Origin: Synechococcus sp. MU1617
Lineage (GTDB): Bacteria > Cyanobacteriota > Cyanobacteriia > PCC-6307 > Cyanobiaceae
DNA: 64,000 bases
Reading direction: 5' to 3'
NCBI RefSeq assembly: GCF_020514235.1
Contig: NZ_VTLB01000002.1
Coordinates: 372,001-436,000 of the forward strand
Part shown: positions 29,845-37,816 of the stretch, piece by piece
Layout of the letters: every line of letters begins with the position of its first letter
Position numbering within the stretch: position 1 is the stretch's first letter
Notes under the pieces: model-generated
Databases searched by the model: none
What the model saw: only the letters and a program-made list of their open reading frames with translations
What the model was told of the DNA's origin: nothing
Program-made: the position numbers and the translations under genes

Positions 29845-31305
29845 ATGACGGAGGCATCGGGGCTGAGCAGTGCTGGCGTAAGCATGGAGCCCGAGTTGCT
29901 GGCTGAGGCGGTTTCCCATGAGCTCGTCGCGATGCTCCAGGCGGGCAACTACGACGCGGTGAAATTGCTGCTGGAACCGGTTCAGCCGGTGGACATCGCT
30001 GAAGCGATTGGCAATCTTCCAGCCAACCTGCAGGCGATTGCCTTTCGTCTGCTTAGCAAGGACGAGGCCATCAGTGTTTATGAATACCTCGACACCGCCA
30101 CTCAACAGAGCCTGCTGAGCCTGCTGCGTTCCGGTGAGATGCGCGAGGTGGTGGAGGAGATGTCGCCGGATGACCGCGCTCGGTTGTTTGAGGAGCTGCC
30201 GGCCAAGGTGGTGCGGCAGTTGCTCAGTGAGCTGAGCCCCGATGAGCGCAAGGTGACCGCTGAGTTGCTGGGATACCGCGCGGAGACGGCCGGTCGCTTG
30301 ATGACGACTGAGTACATCGCCTTTAAAGAAAACCAGACGGCGGCGGTGGCACTGGAGATTGTGCGGCGGCGTGCCCGCGACACCGAAACGATTTATTCCC
30401 TCTACGTGACGGATGCGGAGCGACGCCTCACCGGCATCCTGTCGCTCCGTGATCTAGTCACAGCAGACCCACAAGCCCGCATCGGCGATGTGATGACGGA
30501 GGAGGTGCTCAGCGTCAGCACCGACACGGATCAGGAGAAGGTGGCGCGCACGATTCAGCGCTACGACTTCCTTGCTGTTCCCGTGGTGGATTTGGAACAG
30601 CGCTTGGTGGGCATCGTCACGGTGGACGACGTGATCGATGTGATCGAGCAGGAGGCCACCCGTGATCTCTACGCCGCCGGCGCCGTGCAGGCCGGCGATG
30701 ACGACGATTACTTCAGCAGCAACCTGTTCACCGTTGCTCGCCGCCGCGTGGTGTGGCTGGCGGTGCTGGTGCTCGCAAGCTTTTTCACATCGGAAGTCAT
30801 CGCCGCTAATGAGGACGTGCTGCAGCAGGTGGTGTTGCTGGCGGCGTTCATTCCCTTGCTGGGTGGCACTGGCGGCAACGTGGGGGCCCAGAGCTCCACG
30901 GTGGTGATCCGCGGTTTGAGCACACAGAGCATCTCCAGCCTTGGTCCGTTAAAGGCGATTGGCCGCGAAGCCATGGCGGGGGCGTTGCTGGGGGTGTTGA
31001 TGATGCTGCTGGTGGTTCCCTTTGCTTGGTGGCGAGGGGAAAGCGCTTTGGTGGGCCTCTCGGTGGGGATGAGCCTGCTGGCGATCACCACCCTGGCTGC
31101 CACAGCGGGCGCTGCGTTTCCGCTTCTGTTTGATCGCATGGGTCTGGATCCAGCCCTGATGTCTACGCCCTTCATCACCACCTGCACCGACGTGGCTGGA
31201 ACGCTGATTTATTTGAAGACGGCGGGGTGGCTGCTGGTCCACCTGCCGCAGCTGGTTCAGGCAGGAGGTATTTCTACCCATTTCTTCGTCTTGGGCGTTT
31301 TCTGA
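29845..31305 (+). CDS. mgtE: Magnesium transporter MgtE
   Basis: Mg2+-gated Mg2+ channel. The 486-residue protein has the N-terminal MgtE domain (about 20-150, with MSPDDRARLFEELPAKVVRQ), two CBS domains (about 155-280, with YSLYVTDAERRLTGILSLRD and DFLAVPVVDLEQRLVGIVTV), a plug helix and five membrane helices (about 300-486). The pore region GGTGGNVGAQSSTVVIRGL is intact. It lies divergent from the peroxidase gene and 54 bp upstream of the sigma factor gene. Confidence 0.96.
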   Translation: MTEASGLSSAGVSMEPELLAEAVSHELVAMLQAGNYDAVKLLLEPVQPVDIAEAIGNLPANLQAIAFRLLSKDEAISVYEYLDTATQQSLLSLLRSGEMREVVEEMSPDDRARLFEELPAKVVRQLLSELSPDERKVTAELLGYRAETAGRLMTTEYIAFKENQTAAVALEIVRRRARDTETIYSLYVTDAERRLTGILSLRDLVTADPQARIGDVMTEEVLSVSTDTDQEKVARTIQRYDFLAVPVVDLEQRLVGIVTVDDVIDVIEQEATRDLYAAGAVQAGDDDDYFSSNLFTVARRRVVWLAVLVLASFFTSEVIAANEDVLQQVVLLAAFIPLLGGTGGNVGAQSSTVVIRGLSTQSISSLGPLKAIGREAMAGALLGVLMMLLVVPFAWWRGESALVGLSVGMSLLAITTLAATAGAAFPLLFDRMGLDPALMSTPFITTCTDVAGTLIYLKTAGWLLVHLPQLVQAGGISTHFFVLGVF

Positions 31306-31359
31306 GAGTCTGTTTACGTTTCTTAGGAGTACTCTTCACATAACTCAAAGAAGCGCCCC

Positions 31360-32367
31360 ATGGCTCCGGCTGCGACCGCTGCTTCCAAGCCCAAAACTGC
31401 TGCTAAAGCTGCAAGAACCGTCACCGCTGACGTTGATCTGGTTCGTTCTTACCTGCGAGACATTGGCCGTGTGCCCCTGCTGACTCACGAGCAGGAGATC
31501 ACTCTGGGCCGGCAAGTCCAGGAGTTGATGGATCTGGAGTCCCTCGAGTCTGAGCTGGAGAGCAAGGCCGGTGAGAAGCCCAGTCGCGACAAGCTGGCCA
31601 AGGCTTCAGGGCTGTCATCGATGCAGCTCAAGCGCAAGCTGCAACATGGCCGACGGGCCAAGGAGCGCATGGTGGCTGCCAATCTCCGGCTGGTAGTGAG
31701 CGTGGCCAAGAAGTACACCAAGCGGAACATGGAGCTCCTGGATTTGATCCAGGAAGGCACCATTGGGTTGGTGCGTGGTGTGGAGAAGTTTGATCCCACC
31801 CGCGGCTACAAATTCTCCACCTACGCCTACTGGTGGATTCGTCAGGGCATCACGCGGGCCATTGCGGAGAAGAGCCGCACGATTCGGCTGCCGATTCACA
31901 TTACCGAGATGCTGAACAAGCTCAAAAAGGGTCAGCGCGAGCTAAGTCAGGAGCTGGGCCGCACGCCCACCGTCACCGAGTTGGCCGAGTTCGTTGAACT
32001 CCCGGAAGACGACGTCAAAGATTTGATGTGCCGAGCCCGTCAGCCGGTGAGTCTGGAGATGAAGGTCGGTGATGGTGACGACACCGAACTGCTGGAATTG
32101 CTTTCCGGCGATGGTGATCTTCCCAGCGATCAAGTGGAGGAAGACTGCCTGAAAGGTGACTTGCGCAGCCTGTTGGGTCAGCTTCCTCACCTACAAGAGC
32201 AGGTCCTGCGTATGCGTTATGGCATGGACGGCGAAGACCCGATGAGCCTCACCGGTATTGGCCGGATTCTGGGCATGAGCCGTGACCGTGTCCGGAATCT
32301 TGAGCGTGACGGTCTGGCGGGTCTGCGCCGGGTGAGTGATCAGGTGGAGGCTTACGTGGCTTGCTGA
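31360..32367 (+). CDS. RpoD-like group 2 sigma factor
   Basis: A 335-residue sigma-70 family protein. It has region 1.2 (DLVRSYLRDIGRVPLLTHEQ), region 2 (LRLVVSVAKKYTKRNMELLD, DLIQEGTIGLVRGVEKFDP, YKFSTYAYWWIRQGITRAIA), region 3, and region 4 with LTGIGRILGMSRDRVRNLER. The N-terminus is a short Ala/Lys-rich tail without the large region 1.1 of a primary sigma factor. This fits the non-essential group 2 sigma factors of cyanobacteria, used in light, nutrient or stress responses. Which Sig group it belongs to cannot be set from sequence alone. Confidence 0.92.
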   Translation: MAPAATAASKPKTAAKAARTVTADVDLVRSYLRDIGRVPLLTHEQEITLGRQVQELMDLESLESELESKAGEKPSRDKLAKASGLSSMQLKRKLQHGRRAKERMVAANLRLVVSVAKKYTKRNMELLDLIQEGTIGLVRGVEKFDPTRGYKFSTYAYWWIRQGITRAIAEKSRTIRLPIHITEMLNKLKKGQRELSQELGRTPTVTELAEFVELPEDDVKDLMCRARQPVSLEMKVGDGDDTELLELLSGDGDLPSDQVEEDCLKGDLRSLLGQLPHLQEQVLRMRYGMDGEDPMSLTGIGRILGMSRDRVRNLERDGLAGLRRVSDQVEAYVAC

Positions 32368-32405
32368 GGCTTCTTTAGGCTGCGGTTGAGACACTGGGCC
32401 CCGCT

Positions 32406-33110
32406 TTGAAGCGCCAATTGCAATTTGTTCATATCGGTAAGTGCGGAGGTTCAACAGTTGCAAAACTGCTATCTCATTCGTCTGTTGTAAGTGAAAGGTA
32501 CTCCTCTTTTTTCGAAACGCATATCAATGGTGTTGTAGTTGATTCAAGTTGTGATTATCTTTTTTGTCTTCGTAATCCGATTGATCGTGCCTTCTCGGCT
32601 TTTGAGTGGCGTAAAAAACTTGTAATTGAGGAGGCAACGCCGGATCAGGTTCGTCGCTTTCCAGGGGAAAGAAAGGTTCTACGCCACTACCAGAGTTTAG
32701 GCAGAATCGCTCGTGCTCTTTACCGCTCAGATGGGCGGCTTGATCAGGCTGTGGCGAGAGATTTTCATTCGGTGCATCATTTACGCGAGTCGATTTCTTT
32801 TTACTGCCAGCCTCTTTTGGGTGTGCTTACCTCTAGAAATGTCTTGGGTGTGGTGTGCCAGGAAGACTTGGCTGCTGATTGCTCCAGAATTTTGAGGGTT
32901 GACGCTTCAGGATTAAGAGAACGCAGCAATGATTCAAAGCATCGTATCGATCAGGATCTTGATGCAGAAGCGATGAACAATCTCAAACGCTTTCTTGTTG
33001 AAGATTACCAATGCATTGCAGCGCTTTGGAGCCTTGGGGCGCTTAGCGACCAGCAGTTTTGGCGCGTCATGACGTCGTCTGTGGAGGCATTGGAGTCATC
33101 AGTGTTCTGA
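32406..33110 (+). CDS. Sulfotransferase-like protein
   Basis: A 234-residue protein. FVHIGKCGGSTVAKLLSHSS is a PAPS 5'-PSB loop and YLFCLRNPIDRAFSAFEWRK the 3'-PB motif of the Sulfotransfer_2 type. The rest has no recognised extra domain. It is more AT-rich than the sigma factor and hydrolase genes around it, which suggests recent arrival. The start is TTG, the only start codon just before the conserved loop. The 3' end overlaps the convergent hydrolase gene by 44 bp. Confidence 0.75.
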   Translation: MKRQLQFVHIGKCGGSTVAKLLSHSSVVSERYSSFFETHINGVVVDSSCDYLFCLRNPIDRAFSAFEWRKKLVIEEATPDQVRRFPGERKVLRHYQSLGRIARALYRSDGRLDQAVARDFHSVHHLRESISFYCQPLLGVLTSRNVLGVVCQEDLAADCSRILRVDASGLRERSNDSKHRIDQDLDAEAMNNLKRFLVEDYQCIAALWSLGALSDQQFWRVMTSSVEALESSVF

Positions 33111-33990
33111 GCAAGGCCTTGTTAGTGGCTCTCGGTGCCTCGTCATGGGGACAGTGCCCGGCCTCAGAAATCACCACGAGCGAGCGCACGCATTGGATGG
33201 TTTTGCTCCAATGTTGAGCTTCTGGCAAAGGCTCCCAGGGATCCTTCTCTCCCCAGATCAGATCTACGGGAACAGCCAAGTCCTCCATCAGTTGAGGGGC
33301 GAGATAGTCGTCAAAAAGGTTGATGAAGCCACGGAAAGCTTCCGCGGCACCTGCGCGTTGGGTGGGTTGGAACAGTAGATCCACCAGCTCGTCGTCGATG
33401 TTGTGGCCGCTGGGGTAGGCCTGCTTCAGCACGCTGCGGATTACGCCGGGGCGGGCGGCATTGCGGAATAACGCCGTGCTCAACCATCGCTGCCGAACCA
33501 TCTTTTTCAGCAGCGGCCGGGTCCAGCCCATCCAGGCCGGTTGAGTGGCCAGCTGTTTGTCATCCATCAGGCGCTGGGCGCAGTCGATCAGCACCACGCC
33601 ACGGCAGCTCTCTTCCAACAGTTGTGCGGCTCGTAGGGCCACAACTCCACCGATCGAGTTGCCCACCAGCAGCACGGGTCGTTGCACTACTTCAGCGCAG
33701 AAGTCAGCCACCTGCTGACCCCAGAGATCAAAGCCGTAATGCACGGCATCTGATTCGACGGGCTCATCCTTCAAGCGGGCCCGCGGCTGATCACTGCGCC
33801 CGAAGCCGAGTAGATCGATGGCATAGGTCGGCGCCTGTTTGGCCAGTACTGGTTGGTTGAACCGCCAGTGGTTGGTGTTGGCCCCGAAGCCATGGATCAG
33901 CAGCACTGCCGCTTCTGCCTTGGGATCCCCCATTAGGCTCCAGCCAATGGATCGCTCGTTCCAGCTCCAGAGGTTGTTGCTCGGGCCCAC
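33067..33990 (-). CDS. Alpha/beta hydrolase fold protein
   Basis: A 307-residue serine hydrolase-like protein. VLLIHGFGANTNHWRFNQPV gives the oxyanion segment, LLVGNSIGGVVALRAA the nucleophile Ser elbow, LIWGEKDPWEPL the Asp region, and VISEAGHCPHDEAPR the His. It resembles the plant/cyanobacterial pheophytinase-like or haloalkane dehalogenase-type group, but the substrate cannot be named. The GTG start lies 8 bp from the divergent MoxR gene. Confidence 0.85.
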   Translation of the reverse strand: MGPSNNLWSWNERSIGWSLMGDPKAEAAVLLIHGFGANTNHWRFNQPVLAKQAPTYAIDLLGFGRSDQPRARLKDEPVESDAVHYGFDLWGQQVADFCAEVVQRPVLLVGNSIGGVVALRAAQLLEESCRGVVLIDCAQRLMDDKQLATQPAWMGWTRPLLKKMVRQRWLSTALFRNAARPGVIRSVLKQAYPSGHNIDDELVDLLFQPTQRAGAAEAFRGFINLFDDYLAPQLMEDLAVPVDLIWGEKDPWEPLPEAQHWSKTIQCVRSLVVISEAGHCPHDEAPRATNKALLRTLMTPMPPQTTS

Positions 33991-33998
33991 TCTTTGGC

Positions 33999-35006
33999 TT
34001 GCTGTGCCCTTGCATCCTGGCGAGGGAACGGCTTGGATCGGGGTTGGCCCAGCGTTGGCTCAGTGACCTGTCAACTTGGAGCAGTGCTTGGCGTGATCCC
34101 TTGGCTGCACCGGAGCTGTTGCCCTTGATCGAGGCTGTCGGCCGGGTGCTGCTGGGGAAGGACCATCAGGTGCGCCTGGCCATCAGTTGTTTGCTGGCCG
34201 GTGGTCATCTGCTGATCGAAGACCGCCCGGGGATGGGGAAATCGACCCTGGCTGAAGCGTTGGCCAGGGTTTTTGCTCTCGCCTTCAAGCGTGTGAGCTT
34301 CACCAGTGATCTGTTGCCGGCAGACCTCACGGGCTTGAACGTGTTCCATCCGGCGGAGGCCAGCTTCCGCTTTCAGCCCGGCCCGCTCTTCACGCAGGTG
34401 TTGCTGGCCGATGAGATCAATCGCGCCAGTCCCCGCACCCAGAGCGCCCTGCTGGAGGCCATGGCCGCTGGTCGCGTCAGCGTCGATGGTGTCAGCCATG
34501 GCTTGCCCAAGCCGTTTTTTGTGATCGCGACCCAGAACAGCCTCGATCAGGTGGGCACAAGCCCCTTGCCTGAGGCCCAGCTGGATCGTTTTCTGATGCG
34601 CTTGAGTCTGGGTTTTCCCGATCGCGCGTCTGAGCGGGCGTTGCTTTGCGCTGGGTTTGATTCAACCTTCGACAGCTCACTGCCTCGGCTGGCTCCGGAG
34701 GCCCTGCAGCAGTTGCAGCAGCGTTGTTCTGCCCAGCACTGCTCTGAGCTTCTGATCGATTACGTCCTTGATCTGGTGGAGGTCAGTCGTCAGCGGCATC
34801 CCGGTCTCTCTCCGCGGGCCAGTCAGGGCCTCCTTGCAGCTGCCCGCGCCTGGTCGCTGCTCGACGGACGCGATCATGTGGTGATTGACGATGTTCAGTC
34901 CGTGTTGCCGGCCGTGGTGGAGCATCGACTGGATGCCGGTTGTCCTGCCCGTCATGGCGCACCGCACAGTGAAGCCCTTCTTCAAGCCGTCCCGGCCTTG
35001 CGCTGA
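33999..35006 (+). CDS. MoxR-family AAA+ ATPase
   Basis: Chaperone-like ATPase that usually works with DUF58 and transglutaminase-like membrane proteins. It shows Walker A LLIEDRPGMGKSTLAEALAR, Walker B VLLADEINRASPRTQSALLE and sensor 1 KPFFVIATQNSLDQVGTSPL, with the typical ~300-residue length. The first ~20 residues from the TTG at 33999 do not look conserved; TTG at 34044 is a likelier start. The 3' end overlaps the DUF58 gene by 53 bp. Confidence 0.92.
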   Translation: MLCPCILARERLGSGLAQRWLSDLSTWSSAWRDPLAAPELLPLIEAVGRVLLGKDHQVRLAISCLLAGGHLLIEDRPGMGKSTLAEALARVFALAFKRVSFTSDLLPADLTGLNVFHPAEASFRFQPGPLFTQVLLADEINRASPRTQSALLEAMAAGRVSVDGVSHGLPKPFFVIATQNSLDQVGTSPLPEAQLDRFLMRLSLGFPDRASERALLCAGFDSTFDSSLPRLAPEALQQLQQRCSAQHCSELLIDYVLDLVEVSRQRHPGLSPRASQGLLAAARAWSLLDGRDHVVIDDVQSVLPAVVEHRLDAGCPARHGAPHSEALLQAVPALR

Positions 35007-35850
35007 ACTGAAGCTGGGGCATCGCAGCCTCTACATCATTCCCAGTCGCTTCGGCGCGCTCTGGATCGCGGCGGCTGGCCTGTTGCTGCTGGTGGCCATT
35101 CAGACGGGAAGCAACAGCACCCTGCTGCTCGCTTTCGTGATGCTCGGGCTGATGTTGCTGGCCATGTTTCTCACCCACGACACACTCCAGGGGCTCACCC
35201 TGCGCTGTGATCAGCCCGCCCCGGCGTTTGCTGGTGAGCCGGCGCTCTATTCCTTGCAATTGGACAGCGCTGCAGCTCGGCCCCGTTGCAGCTTGCGCGT
35301 TCAGGGGCATGCCGTTGTGGACTGTGATCGCATTGCCGCAGGCCGCGCGACCCTCTTTCTTCCCTGGGTGGCGGGGCATCGGGGCTGGCAGCTGCCGCCG
35401 CCCGTGCAGATCGAGACCATTGCACCACTCGGGTTGTTCATCTGTTGGGGGCGATGGCAGCCCCAGCAGCCGCAGTTGATCTGGCCTCGCCGTTGCCCTG
35501 GCCCTGTTGCTGAAAAGCAGCCTCCGCGCTCCAGGGATGGCCTTGAGGAATGGCAGGACCTCAGGCCTGTGCGCGAGGGCGAACGACCTGCCCTGGTGGA
35601 TTGGGCCAGTGCCGCTCGAGGCAGGCCCTTGCAGGCCAAGCTGTTCAACGACCCCGAGGAACCTGAAGTGATCCTCACCCCTGCACCAGGCGTTGAACTG
35701 GAGCTGGCCCGGGAGCATCTGGCGGATCGCATCTGGCGCCTGCACCACAGCGGAGCCTGCTTCGGCCTGCAGTTCCAGGCCATCAGCCTGGCGCCATCGA
35801 AGGGGGTGCGCCATCGCGATGCTTGTTTGGAGGCGTTAGCGACGGCATGA
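34954..35850 (+). CDS. DUF58 domain membrane protein
   Basis: About 298 residues. Two adjacent membrane helices (LWIAAAGLLLLVAIQTG and LLLAFVMLGLMLLAMFL) come early, then a beta-rich segment, then the DUF58 signature region EWQDLRPVREGERPALVDWA followed by [13 protein letters not shown]. The ATG at 34954 is chosen because it precedes the conserved region without adding unlike sequence. It overlaps moxR upstream and the transglutaminase gene downstream (ATGA). MoxR-DUF58-transglutaminase is a well-known co-occurring set of unknown exact role, thought to act at the cell envelope. Confidence 0.88.
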   Translation: MAHRTVKPFFKPSRPCAELKLGHRSLYIIPSRFGALWIAAAGLLLLVAIQTGSNSTLLLAFVMLGLMLLAMFLTHDTLQGLTLRCDQPAPAFAGEPALYSLQLDSAAARPRCSLRVQGHAVVDCDRIAAGRATLFLPWVAGHRGWQLPPPVQIETIAPLGLFICWGRWQPQQPQLIWPRRCPGPVAEKQPPRSRDGLEEWQDLRPVREGERPALVDWASAARGRPLQAKLFNDPEEPEVILTPAPGVELELAREHLADRIWRLHHSGACFGLQFQAISLAPSKGVRHRDACLEALATA

Positions 35851-37619
35851 GCCATCAACGCCATGTGTCGTTTTTGGCCTGGTGTGCGTTGTCGCCCCTG
35901 CTGCTGCAATGCCTCGCATTGAATTGGTCCGCACCCCTCACCTGGCCCACATGGGCGTTGGTGTTCTGTGCCCTGTTCAAGCTGCGGGAATGCCGGCGGC
36001 CCTTCGACCGGCGGCTCGTCGCCCTCCTGCAATTGGTCTCCACCGGCCTGCTGGCGGCTCAGCTGCAGGGGCTTTTGGCGAGCGTCCTTCAGCTGGTGGC
36101 GGTGTTGCTGGCTCTTGCCGGTTTGCTGGGCCATGAGCTGGCTGGCTCCCTTGGCTTCCGCGGATTTCTGCAGCGCAGCCTGCAGCTGCTGGGGGCAGCG
36201 TTGCCCCTTGCGCTGGTGTTGTTTTTGTTTGTGCCCAGGCTTCCACCGCTGTGGACCACTGAGTTGGGCCCCGCCCGCGGCGCGGTCACTGGTCTGTCTC
36301 CAGACCTAGATCCCCTCAGCATTGCCGAGCTGACGCTGGTGGATGGCTCGGCAGCACGGGTTTTGCTCCCGGAGGTGCAGCCCCTGCCAACGGATGCCTA
36401 CTGGCGGGTGTTGGTGCATGAACAGTTCGATGGCCGCCGCTGGCAGCACCGGGATCCTCACGTTCCTCGGGGTGGCTCTGGTCGCCCCCAGGTGGGGGAG
36501 GGAACCAGCCAGTGGTGGGTGGTGGAACCTTCAGCCACCAGGGCTGTCCCCTGGGATGGCTCCGCCTTGCCGACTTCGCCGGATCAGTGGATCACTCCGG
36601 AAGGTGAGCTGCTGGTTGGTGCCGCATCGCGTCAGCGCCGCTCCTTTCGCCTGCGGTCTCCCGAAAAGGTGGCGGCCTGGCAGCAGCGCCCCCCCATTCC
36701 CAGTGAACGGCAGGCGCCGCCAGATTCCTTGCCCAGACTGAAGACCTTGGCGCAACAGTTCCGAGGGCTGCCCACGGGGCGTGAACGGTTGGAGGCGGTT
36801 GAGGGTTGGTTTCGGCGTCAGCCCTTCCGCTACAGCCTTCAGCCCGGTGCGGTTGCTGATCTGGATGCCTTTCTGTTCGATCAGCAGGTGGGGTTCTGCG
36901 GTCACTACGCCAGTGCTCTGGCCGCCTTGCTGCGGGCTGCCGATGTGCCAGCCCGCGTTGTGAGTGGCTATCAGGGCGGCCATGTGGTGCAACCCATGAG
37001 CGGCAATCCCTATCTGGAGCTGCGCCAGAGCGATGCCCATGCCTGGGTTGAGCTGTGGTTGGAAGGGGAAGGCTGGCAGCGGGTGGATCCCACCCTTTGG
37101 GCCGCAAACTCTGGTTTGCCTGCTGCCGCAATGGCTGCTGAGTCAGCGCAGCGCCAAGGGGGCAACGTGCCCTGGTGGCGCTGGCTCCAATGGCAGTGGT
37201 GGGGCCTGGATCTGGCCTGGACGCGCTGGTGGTTGAGTTTCGATCAGTCCAGTCAGCAGGCTTGGCTGCAGATGCTGTTTGGAGTGCAGCTGCGTTGGTT
37301 GGGTGTGGCGATTGTGATGGGTGGAATGGCGGCGCTGACGGCTGGTTGGCTGCTGTTGCATCTGGGCCTCCGGCCCCGTTCTCCCCTATCGCAGTCCCTT
37401 CGTCTGTTGGCCCGTTGGGGAGTTGTGCCCCAGCAGGGGGAAAGCTTCCCGTGTGTTTGCCGGCGAGCCGCGAAGATGCACCCCGATCTGGCCACCCTGT
37501 TGGAGGCGATGGCGGATCAGCAGCAGCTGCTTGCCCATGCCCCGCTCAACCCACCCCAGCGCCGGCAGCATCGGCGCCAATGGCGGCAACTCCGCTCCAG
37601 GCTTGCCCAACTCCGTTGA
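35847..37619 (+). CDS. TgpA-like membrane protein with transglutaminase core
   Basis: A 590-residue protein. An N-terminal block of membrane helices (about 1-140) is followed by a large extracytoplasmic part with a transglutaminase-like catalytic core: Cys in VGFCGHYASALAALLRAADV, His in LRQSDAHAWVELWLEGEG and Asp in WQRVDPTLW. A further membrane helix lies at about residues 480-505, with a C-terminal DUF4129-like tail. The ATG at 35847 overlaps the DUF58 stop. Its stop lies within the 5' remnant of mutY, showing that mutY was once the next gene of this operon. Confidence 0.9.
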   Translation: MSHQRHVSFLAWCALSPLLLQCLALNWSAPLTWPTWALVFCALFKLRECRRPFDRRLVALLQLVSTGLLAAQLQGLLASVLQLVAVLLALAGLLGHELAGSLGFRGFLQRSLQLLGAALPLALVLFLFVPRLPPLWTTELGPARGAVTGLSPDLDPLSIAELTLVDGSAARVLLPEVQPLPTDAYWRVLVHEQFDGRRWQHRDPHVPRGGSGRPQVGEGTSQWWVVEPSATRAVPWDGSALPTSPDQWITPEGELLVGAASRQRRSFRLRSPEKVAAWQQRPPIPSERQAPPDSLPRLKTLAQQFRGLPTGRERLEAVEGWFRRQPFRYSLQPGAVADLDAFLFDQQVGFCGHYASALAALLRAADVPARVVSGYQGGHVVQPMSGNPYLELRQSDAHAWVELWLEGEGWQRVDPTLWAANSGLPAAAMAAESAQRQGGNVPWWRWLQWQWWGLDLAWTRWWLSFDQSSQQAWLQMLFGVQLRWLGVAIVMGGMAALTAGWLLLHLGLRPRSPLSQSLRLLARWGVVPQQGESFPCVCRRAAKMHPDLATLLEAMADQQQLLAHAPLNPPQRRQHRRQWRQLRSRLAQLR

Positions 37620-37782
37620 ACTGAGCGCTTGCTTGCTCCTCTGGTGGCAGACCCATGGCCGTCGAGATCCTGAGCAGAAGCCCTGGATGTTCAAGGCGCC
37701 TGGAGGCTGGCCTGAAGCGGCTCATTCGCTCAATCCCTACGGCATCTGGATTGCTGAGGTGATGCGGTGCTCTGCGGCATAG
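37603..37782 (+). pseudogene. mutY: 5' remnant of mutY, cut by element insertion
   Basis: A reading frame that overlaps the end of the transglutaminase gene encodes LLLWWQTHGRRDPEQKPWMF and NPYGIWIAEVM. These align with the start of the intact MutY at 47125 (LLAWWEVHGRKDPALKPWMF, LECWIAEVM). Homology stops abruptly after the codons for EVM (37764), and the frame then runs 17 bp into element DNA and ends at TAG. The missing remainder of the original mutY lies on the far side of the 9.6-kb element, joined to a diverged 5' end. The fragment lacks everything after the first ~55 residues and cannot be functional. Confidence 0.9.
37746..37765 (+). repeat. attL: left junction of the mutY element
   Basis: The 20 bases CTGGATTGCTGAGGTGATGC recur at 47304-47323 with one mismatch (T37755 versus C47313). 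To the left, the sequence encodes the native MutY N-terminus. To the right it leaves mutY homology at once. Strand exchange therefore lies in or next to GAGGTGATGC, the codons of the catalytic Glu-Val-Met. Confidence 0.8.
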
Positions 37783-37816
37783 GTGACTAGCTTGTCTGTG
37801 TCGGGCAAGCCTCTCC

